5,006 nucleotides of DNA from Candidatus Aenigmatarchaeota archaeon. Lineage in GTDB: Archaea > Aenigmatarchaeota > Aenigmatarchaeia > GW2011-AR5. Position 1 is the stretch's first letter. Every line of letters starts with the position of its first letter. Location of the stretch: positions 1 through 5,006 of the forward strand of contig JAGVVX010000060.1 of the NCBI GenBank assembly GCA_018304565.1, given 5' to 3'. The position numbers and the translations under genes were made by a program. Below the pieces are notes generated by a model, which saw only the letters and a list, made by a program, of their open reading frames with translations, did not search any database and was not told where the DNA came from. Of this stretch, positions 1-3,647 are shown in pieces.

Positions 1-509
1 GATTTCTGCAGGTTATTCAGTGCCGCCTCCAAGGTTTCTATCTTGCTTTCTATGTTTTGCGCGTTTTTGCTGCCTCCTGAAGAAATCTTTTTTTCCAGGG
101 CAGACAGGCTAACGCCCGTTGAAGTTTTCATAGATTCTATCCTGCTGCGTAAATCTGCAAGCTCATCAGAAATATCAGTATCAGGTTCTGATACAGTGGA
201 TTTATCTTCTATTTCTTTTAATTTTCTGCTGATCTTCTCGTCCAGCATTCTCTCTGTATCGGAAGCAGTATACGTTGCTGCAAGTTTCTTCTCTAACCCA
301 GATATTTTGTTGACGATATCTTTCGGAGCAGCAGTTTTGTCAGTGAGAATCTTGTTTTCAAGGAGCTGTATCTTGTCTTCAATGTCTTTTGACCGCCTTT
401 CTATCCTTTCATTTACCCTATTTATCTCGTCCTTCGCCGTTCTCAGCTCGGTCTTTACATGAACAGCTATAGCTTTTACAACTTCCTCAACTTCATTGGG
501 CTGCGTCAT
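1..509 (-). CDS. Coiled-coil protein, 3' end outside the window
   Basis: An open minus-strand frame runs from an ATG at 509-507 to the left edge with no stop, giving 169 complete residues (begins MTQPNEVEEVVKAIAVHVK). It is rich in Lys, Glu, Ile and Leu with heptad-like spacing (for example residues 28-56 and 85-103), so a long coiled coil is likely. I see no signal peptide, membrane segment or enzyme motif, so it is probably cytoplasmic and structural. Residues about 58-78 (APKDIVNKISGLEKKLA) resemble residues 91-108 of the protein encoded just upstream (TPVDVLTRIQKLEEKVA), which suggests tandem duplication. The start is 2 bp after that gene's stop codon, with only a weak GGAAG purine tract before it, so translational coupling in one transcript is likely. 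I do not recognise a named family. The real length and C-terminus are unknown because the gene is cut by the window. Confidence 0.82.
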   Translation of the reverse strand, partial: MTQPNEVEEVVKAIAVHVKTELRTAKDEINRVNERIERRSKDIEDKIQLLENKILTDKTAAPKDIVNKISGLEKKLAATYTASDTERMLDEKISRKLKEIEDKSTVSEPDTDISDELADLRSRIESMKTSTGVSLSALEKKISSGGSKNAQNIESKIETLEAALNNLQK

Positions 510-511
510 GG

Positions 512-1057
512 TTATTCTTCCAGAATCTTTTGAACTTCTTCAAGAAGGTTGCTTCGCTTGTAACCTTCAGGTGGCTTTTCAACCATCATTTTTACAGTTC
601 TTGGCATTTCATGAGAAGCACTATCTTCAATCCTTGCAAGCCTTTTGTCAAACTCTGCCATTTCCTTGCTGATGTATTCATCAATCTCGCCTATCTTCTT
701 TTCCAGCCCTTCTGTGGTTATTTCCCTTGTAACAGCTACCTTTTCTTCAAGCTTCTGAATCCTTGTCAATACGTCAACGGGCGTCTCGATGTTGGCGCTC
801 CCGACTATCTTTTCCTTTATCTTGGTGTTTTCCATCTCGATAAGAAGCAACAGGTCCTCAAGTTCCTGTATCCTGTCTGTAAGCTCCTTCATGTTGGTTA
901 TTTTTTCCTTTCCCTCAACAATCTCAACGTCCCCTGTCTCTCTTTCTCCCAGGAAACCTTCAATCTTCTGGAACTTCTTTTCTATATCAAGAAAATTATC
1001 TTTTATTCGGTCTTCGAGCTTGCTGAGCCGCTGGTCTATCTTTTCGGCGTCTGCCAT
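512..1057 (-). CDS. Coiled-coil protein, 181 aa, function unknown
   Basis: This complete gene has its ATG at 1057-1055 and TAA at 514-512. The product is highly charged, rich in Glu and Lys, and dominated by heptad-like helices: about residues 5-38, 56-86, 94-112 and 116-145. A short conserved-looking tail follows (about 150-181, containing EKPPEGYKRSNLLEEV). There is no signal peptide, membrane helix or catalytic motif, so a cytoplasmic structural or scaffolding role is the most that can be inferred. Residues 91-108 match a segment of the next gene's product, and that gene starts 2 bp downstream, so the two probably form one transcription unit of paralogs. A TATA box 31-41 bp upstream of the start supports the chosen ATG and a very short leader. 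An antisense frame across the gene is longer, but its Phe/Leu/Ser-rich translation reads as a coiled coil in reverse. Confidence 0.85.
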   Translation of the reverse strand: MADAEKIDQRLSKLEDRIKDNFLDIEKKFQKIEGFLGERETGDVEIVEGKEKITNMKELTDRIQELEDLLLLIEMENTKIKEKIVGSANIETPVDVLTRIQKLEEKVAVTREITTEGLEKKIGEIDEYISKEMAEFDKRLARIEDSASHEMPRTVKMMVEKPPEGYKRSNLLEEVQKILEE

Positions 1058-1087
1058 GGTACCACTAAATTATCTTATTTCAGGCTG

Positions 1088-1098
1088 TATATAAAAAG
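1088..1098 (-). promoter_or_regulatory. TATA box for the coiled-coil gene pair
   Basis: On the minus strand this reads CTTTTTATATA, a good archaeal TATA box. Transcription would start about 25 bp downstream, near 1066, leaving a leader of roughly 9 nt before the ATG at 1057. No Shine-Dalgarno sequence is present in the gap, which fits leaderless or near-leaderless translation. The box overlaps the left arm of the inverted repeat at 1094-1162. A second TATA-like sequence (TATAAAAG on the minus strand, 1165-1158) lies at the other end of that repeat and could drive a longer-leader transcript. Confidence 0.6.
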
Positions 1099-1162
1099 AA
1101 TCCACCATCTAAAATGGTGGTATTTCGGAGAAATACCACGTATCTTATTTGTGGATTCTTTT
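1094..1162. repeat. Nested inverted repeats (12-bp outer stem with inner hairpins)
   Basis: The arm 1094-1105 (AAAAGAATCCAC) is perfectly complementary to 1151-1162. Allowing one extra A, the symmetry extends outward through TATA sequences to about 1090-1165. Inside, GTGGTATTTC (1117-1126) pairs perfectly with 1130-1139 around the loop GGA. A third pairing, CCACCAT (1102-1108) with ATGGTGG (1114-1120), competes with both, so alternative folds are possible. On the minus strand the last hairpin is followed by a TTCTTTTT tract, which could help terminate the archaeosortase transcript. Its role is unknown. It could be a regulatory structure, a terminator or the remnant of a small mobile repeat. 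Confidence 0.72.
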
Positions 1163-1167
1163 ATACC

Positions 1168-1214
1168 GGAGAATACCATTATAATAACACTGTTTCAAAA
1201 CAGTGGTATTCTCC
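1168..1214. repeat. Second nested inverted repeat, just after archaeosortase
   Basis: The arm GGAGAATACCA (1168-1178) is perfectly complementary to 1204-1214. It encloses CACTGTTT (1188-1195), which pairs with AAACAGTG (1198-1205). The structure begins 11 bp beyond the archaeosortase stop codon in the direction of transcription, so in that transcript it would be a 3'-end hairpin. It shares the near-direct repeat CGGAGAA(A)TACCA with the neighbouring structure (1126-1138 and 1167-1178), so the two probably have a common origin. A 3'-UTR stabilising or terminating role is inference. Confidence 0.68.
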
Positions 1215-1225
1215 TTGTATTAAGA

Positions 1226-1807
1226 TTATCTCACACTCTTGAGCCACAGGACCCAGGAACCCAGTATGAGCAGGGCAAGTCCCCAGCTCCATAAAACAGC
1301 ATGCACAATTGAGAAATACTCAATGCCGTGAGTTGCAGCATACCATATCAGGAATACAATCCTGAGGATATTGGCTATATAGACAGCCGGCAATAAGACT
1401 GCCAGTCCTTTCAGCTTTTTCCTCAGGGGGTAATCTGTTGCCATGACCAATGCAAATATAGCAAGCAATGACTTCCAGCCTACGCAGTCCCAGTTTATAA
1501 CAGCCCCCCAGTTTCCGTTATCGACAGGGACGGAAAATATCAGCCCCGTGCGTTCAAAGCTTGTGCCTGTTAGTGAAAGAAACTGCTCAACAATGTCTGC
1601 CGTGGCTGTTATAAGGCCTTCCGCCTGGTAGCCTGACAAAATAATGAGATAGAGTGGTATTGCAAAAATGTTGAATTTCAGAAGGAATTTCAGGACTGCC
1701 AGGAGCCTTGCATTGAGTTCTTTTGGATTATTCCTGTACCGCCCGCCTTTCCTTGTAGGCTTTGAGCCAGACGATAAAAGACTCCTGAAGGCCTTTCTCC
1801 AGCTCAT
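1226..1807 (-). CDS. Archaeosortase/exosortase family membrane protease
   Basis: The 193-aa product looks like a compact archaeosortase, an integral membrane cysteine transpeptidase-like enzyme that cuts and attaches secreted proteins carrying a C-terminal motif, membrane helix and basic tail. Hydrophobic segments lie at about residues 37-58, 104-123, 134-157 and 168-189. The expected active-site trio is visible in order: Cys108 in NWDCVGWKS, Arg149 in ANILRI and His169 in IVHAVLW, each at a membrane segment as in the family. The segment before Cys108 (TGLIFSVP, then a short polar stretch) also fits. The ATG at 1807 gives an 80-bp overlap with the upstream gene and a basic 34-residue N-terminus. 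I find no later in-frame ATG or GTG before the first membrane helix, and the first TTG is at residue 57. The start is therefore the least certain part. No matching substrate tail is visible in this window. Confidence 0.87.
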   Translation of the reverse strand: MSWRKAFRSLLSSGSKPTRKGGRYRNNPKELNARLLAVLKFLLKFNIFAIPLYLIILSGYQAEGLITATADIVEQFLSLTGTSFERTGLIFSVPVDNGNWGAVINWDCVGWKSLLAIFALVMATDYPLRKKLKGLAVLLPAVYIANILRIVFLIWYAATHGIEYFSIVHAVLWSWGLALLILGSWVLWLKSVR

Positions 1808-2771
1808 GCTTGTCCACTACTAAAACATTGCCGATGGCGTGTATTTTAACCTTATCCCTTGGTATAATCGGAATTTCTGCCGGGAATGCCGTGTCACAAA
1901 TGATGGCTTTGGGATTCTGCTTCTCTAGCGCACGCCGGTTGAACTTCCCCTCTGCAAGAACAATTTTTCCGGAAAAATCCCTGCCTTCCTCGTAAACATG
2001 CACTAATTCAATATCTTTCCCGATCAGGTTTTTGTAACTTTCCACTTCGTTTTTTAGGCGTTCTCTCTCTTTTCTCAACCCAGACAAAGCTTCTTCGAGT
2101 ATGCGTATCTTTGGTTCTTTGTCCCGCGGCTGCTTTACTTCTGTTTTTCTTTTCAGCGATTTGTTTTCGCCTTCCAGGTGTTTCGCATAGTTTTCAAGTA
2201 TGTTTTTTCCCTTTTCCAGCTGGTGTATTTTTTGCCTGAGTTCAAGCACTTTTTTCGATTCTATTATCCTCGAAACGACCCTTGTCTCCTTTCTTTCCTC
2301 GCTTGTCAGCATCTTCACCGCCTGTTCTATGTTTGCAGCTTCGCCTTTCACAAGCAGTTCTTTTACGTCAGGTGAAAGCTTTTTCATGCCCTTCTTTTCG
2401 AGGTAGAGATCTATCTTTTCAAAAAGGGGCCGGAATTCCTGTTTGGCATGTATTGCAGATGCAAGCGCATCCCTTTCGTGGTCATTGTGGTAGCCAAAGC
2501 CTTCACTAATTAATTTCTTTTCTCCAATCATCATGTCCTTCTTTGGCACGTGCAGCCTGCAGCCAAAAGTACTGGATATCTTTCTCAGCATCTGCGGCTC
2601 GTGCTGCGTGTCAGCAGCAATGATTATCGGATCGCCGCGTTCAGCTATTGTTTCGCATATTTCGCTGAATGAGAAGTTTCTCCTGCTGATAGTTATGTAG
2701 AAATCGGTCTCGGCGTCAAGAAAAGCAACAGCGGCTGTTATGCCCGGGTCAATGCCGACGATCAGCTTCAT
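1728..2771 (-). CDS. DUF460-type RuvC/RNase H-fold protein with central coiled coil
   Basis: The N-terminal half (residues 1-110) has the signature of an RNase H/RuvC-fold nuclease: GIDPG with Asp8 on strand 1, Asp54 in IIIAADTQ, and a terminal NDHERDALASAIHA with Asp97 and Asp101. This pattern matches the archaeal DUF460 family, predicted nucleases of unknown substrate. A charged linker and coiled coil follow (about 160-250, rich in Lys, Glu and Leu). A C-terminal domain (about 252-347) contains GKIVLAEGKFNRRAL and AIICDTAFPAEIPIIP. From memory, many DUF460 proteins are much longer, with an extra N-terminal region. This one begins directly at the nuclease fold. The start is supported by an AAGGAT ribosome-binding-like sequence 5 bp upstream. 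The 3' end overlaps the archaeosortase start by 80 bp, so co-transcription is likely. Nuclease activity is inferred from motifs only. Confidence 0.85.
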   Translation of the reverse strand: MKLIVGIDPGITAAVAFLDAETDFYITISRRNFSFSEICETIAERGDPIIIAADTQHEPQMLRKISSTFGCRLHVPKKDMMIGEKKLISEGFGYHNDHERDALASAIHAKQEFRPLFEKIDLYLEKKGMKKLSPDVKELLVKGEAANIEQAVKMLTSEERKETRVVSRIIESKKVLELRQKIHQLEKGKNILENYAKHLEGENKSLKRKTEVKQPRDKEPKIRILEEALSGLRKERERLKNEVESYKNLIGKDIELVHVYEEGRDFSGKIVLAEGKFNRRALEKQNPKAIICDTAFPAEIPIIPRDKVKIHAIGNVLVVDKHELEKGLQESFIVWLKAYKERRAVQE

Positions 2772-2776
2772 AACAA

Positions 2777-2782
2777 ATCCTT
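2777..2782 (-). promoter_or_regulatory. Weak ribosome binding site for the DUF460 gene
   Basis: On the minus strand AAGGAT lies 5 nt before the ATG at 2771. It is a weak match to the archaeal Shine-Dalgarno consensus but correctly spaced. Its AAG lies inside an AAGAAAAAG tract (2788-2780) that is complementary to CTTTTTCTT (2855-2847) further upstream in the same leader, so pairing could partly hide it. I see no clear TATA box in the gap, so the gene may depend on read-through from aIF5A. Confidence 0.45.
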
Positions 2783-2813
2783 TTTCTTGCTCAGAAATCC
2801 TAAGTTTTCTGGC

Positions 2814-2841
2814 ATCTCAAAGAGCAAAGCTCTTTGCAGAT
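2814..2841. repeat. Hairpin 1 of three in the aIF5A-DUF460 gap
   Basis: CAAAGAGC (2818-2825) pairs perfectly with GCTCTTTG (2829-2836) around the loop AAA. Beyond a single bulged C (2837) the stem continues as ATCT (2814-2817) with AGAT (2838-2841). A further CCTAA (2799-2803) with TTAGG (2841-2845) and CTTTTTCTT (2780-2788) with AAGAAAAAG (2847-2855) could extend it into an imperfect stem of about 76 nt. Confidence 0.72.
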
Positions 2842-2862
2842 TAGGAAAGAAAAAGTCTTTGT

Positions 2863-2892
2863 ATGCGAAGAGAAGCAAAGCTTCTCTTGCAT
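2863..2892. repeat. Hairpin 2 of three in the aIF5A-DUF460 gap
   Basis: AAGAGAAGC (2868-2876) pairs perfectly with GCTTCTCTT (2880-2888) around the loop AAA. After a single bulged G (2867) the stem continues as ATGC (2863-2866) with GCAT (2889-2892). The core AGCAAAGCT is identical to that of hairpin 1, 51 bp away. Hairpins 2 and 3 are together enclosed by an outer 8-bp stem, AAGTCTTT (2853-2860) with AAAGACTT (2929-2936). Confidence 0.74.
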
Positions 2893-2918
2893 CGCAGGAA
2901 TTAAGAATTCCTGCAGAT
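2891..2918. repeat. Hairpin 3 of three in the aIF5A-DUF460 gap
   Basis: GCAGGAATT (2894-2902) pairs perfectly with AATTCCTGC (2906-2914) around the loop AAG. After a single bulged A (2915) the stem continues as ATC (2891-2893) with GAT (2916-2918). Its outer arm shares two bases with hairpin 2, so the outermost pairs of the two compete. The arm sequence is unlike hairpins 1 and 2; only the architecture is shared. Confidence 0.7.
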
Positions 2919-2921
2919 GTC

Positions 2922-2932
2922 CAAAAAGAAAG
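2922..2932 (-). terminator. Candidate U-tract terminator after aIF5A
   Basis: On the minus strand the sequence CTTTCTTTTTGG begins 8 bp after the aIF5A stop codon. Archaeal termination commonly uses such pyrimidine-rich U tracts without needing a hairpin. A second tract (CTTTTTCTTTCC, 2856-2845) follows hairpins 3 and 2. Either could end or attenuate the histone-aIF5A transcript before DUF460. This rests on base composition only. Confidence 0.4.
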
Positions 2933-2940
2933 ACTTGCTC

Positions 2941-3333
2941 TTATCCCTTTTTGCCTTTTATCAGTAAGTTAGTGCCCCATTTCCATACAAGAACTTCTTC
3001 GCCTTCCACTAGCTTGCCTTTGAAGTCTTCAGGTATGCGCGTTTCTGTCATCGAGTAGTCTTCCATGTCCATGAGCTGCACGTTGTCGGAAGTCAAGGCC
3101 ACGACCTGCATGCTTCTTTTTTCTATTATAGGCACATCGGCGTTCGCGCCGGCCGGCTTGACTATGATCCTGCGCTGGTTGTCGAACACGCCTTTTGCAG
3201 AAAGCCTTGCCTTTGCCGTGCCGTGCTTGCCGGCCTTGGAAATTTGTATGTCTTCAACGACGCAAGGCACGTCGTCTATCAGCATGAAGCCGTTTACGCG
3301 CAGTTGCTTGATCTCTGTCTGTCTTTTCTCCAT
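2941..3333 (-). CDS. eif5a: Translation factor aIF5A (hypusine-containing)
   Basis: The 130-aa product matches archaeal IF5A over its full length. This factor binds the ribosome near the E site and relieves stalling during peptide-bond formation, for example at proline runs. The N-terminal SH3-like domain covers about residues 3-69 (GFMLIDDVPCVVEDIQISK) and the C-terminal OB-fold domain about 71-128 (IIEKRSMQVVAL onward). The modification loop reads SKAGKHGTAKAR, so Lys36 is the predicted hypusine or deoxyhypusine site. Archaeal proteins usually have Pro where this one has Ala34. The start is 8 bp after the histone stop codon, with AGGTG as ribosome binding site, so the two genes are probably co-transcribed. 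No deoxyhypusine synthase gene is visible here. The identification is secure. Confidence 0.97.
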   Translation of the reverse strand: MEKRQTEIKQLRVNGFMLIDDVPCVVEDIQISKAGKHGTAKARLSAKGVFDNQRRIIVKPAGANADVPIIEKRSMQVVALTSDNVQLMDMEDYSMTETRIPEDFKGKLVEGEEVLVWKWGTNLLIKGKKG

Positions 3334-3338
3334 TAAAG

Positions 3339-3343
3339 CACCT
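3339..3343 (-). promoter_or_regulatory. Shine-Dalgarno site of aIF5A overlapping the histone stop
   Basis: On the minus strand TAGGTGCTTTAATG contains the histone stop codon TAG, then the Shine-Dalgarno match AGGTG ending 5 nt before the aIF5A ATG. The site shares two bases with the stop codon. It supports the chosen aIF5A start and translation as a downstream cistron in a shared mRNA. Confidence 0.65.
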
Positions 3344-3542
3344 AATATGTTTTCCTCACAAAAACGACGTCTTCCTTAAGCACAGTCCTTCTGTTGGCGT
3401 GCCTTGATATTTTCACCGCTTTTTCTGCCGCCTCCACCATTTCTTCGGTGATTATATCACGCAGTTCCTCTAGCGCGTCCCTGGAGATCCTTTTCACGCC
3501 TGCCTTCTTTGCAAGCCTCTCAAAAGGAAGCAGCGGAAGCAT
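3342..3542 (-). CDS. Archaeal histone, 66 aa
   Basis: The product is a single histone fold with no tails, the standard size for an archaeal histone that dimerises and wraps DNA. Compared with HMfB from memory, the key positions are present one residue earlier: Arg9 in PFERLAKKAG, Gly15 in the first loop, Arg18 in VKRIS, and Arg52-Thr53 in ANRRTVLKEDV, all DNA-contacting or loop positions. His48 and Asp58 are the pair at the dimer-dimer interface. Retention of Gly15, His48 and Asp58 suggests it can stack into extended filaments, though this is inference. The ATG at 3542 is about 25 bp downstream of a TTTTAATT box, consistent with leaderless translation. It is the first gene of a pair with aIF5A, and it diverges from the secreted propeller gene. 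Confidence 0.96.
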   Translation of the reverse strand: MLPLLPFERLAKKAGVKRISRDALEELRDIITEEMVEAAEKAVKISRHANRRTVLKEDVVFVRKTY

Positions 3543-3563
3543 GCAATAAATTGCAGACCAATG

Positions 3564-3571
3564 AATTAAAA
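3564..3571 (-). promoter_or_regulatory. Probable TATA box of the histone gene
   Basis: On the minus strand TCTTTTAATTC resembles an archaeal TATA box, centred about 25 bp before the histone ATG at 3542. Transcription would then begin at or within a base or two of the start codon, and no Shine-Dalgarno sequence is present, so the mRNA is probably leaderless. The stronger AT tract at 3611-3622 can also be read on this strand and would give a leader of about 50 nt. Confidence 0.5.
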
Positions 3572-3610
3572 GATGTGATGATTTGTTCGCAACGGCCTTT
3601 AGCCGGGTGA

Positions 3611-3622
3611 TTTTTATATATA
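3611..3622 (+). promoter_or_regulatory. TATA box of the secreted propeller gene
   Basis: TTTTTATATATA is a strong archaeal TATA box centred about 31 bp before the ATG at 3648. Predicted initiation is near 3642, leaving a leader of only about 6 nt without a Shine-Dalgarno sequence, which again suggests leaderless translation. A small inverted repeat (CGGC 3593-3596 with GCCG 3602-3605) lies just upstream; it is too short to call an operator. Confidence 0.65.
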
Positions 3623-3647
3623 GCGTTGTTGCATATAATTATGTCAT

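Noticed and set aside
530..1294. A 254-codon plus-strand open frame, longer than the minus-strand gene it covers
   Set aside because: Its Phe/Leu/Cys-rich translation is what an antisense reading of a Lys/Glu-rich coiled coil gives. It runs across the hairpin-rich gap and into the archaeosortase gene, and it matches no family I recognise.
2814..2918. A short CRISPR-like array
   Set aside because: The units are hairpins with differing sequence and irregular spacing, not identical repeats separated by unique spacers.
2786..2940. Direct repeat CTTGCTC at 2786-2792 and 2934-2940 flanking the hairpin cluster, like a target-site duplication
   Set aside because: A 7-bp direct repeat is expected by chance about once in a gap of this size, and no matching terminal inverted repeats lie just inside it.
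2787..2972. A 61-codon plus-strand frame through the hairpin cluster, with repeated SKA-type peptides
   Set aside because: The repeated peptides are produced by the two AGCAAAGCT hairpins, which lie 51 bp apart and so in the same frame. There is no promoter or ribosome binding site, and it runs antisense into aIF5A.
3593..3605. Small inverted repeat CGGC-N5-GCCG upstream of the propeller TATA box, as an operator
   Set aside because: Four base pairs are too few to separate from chance in a short intergenic region.
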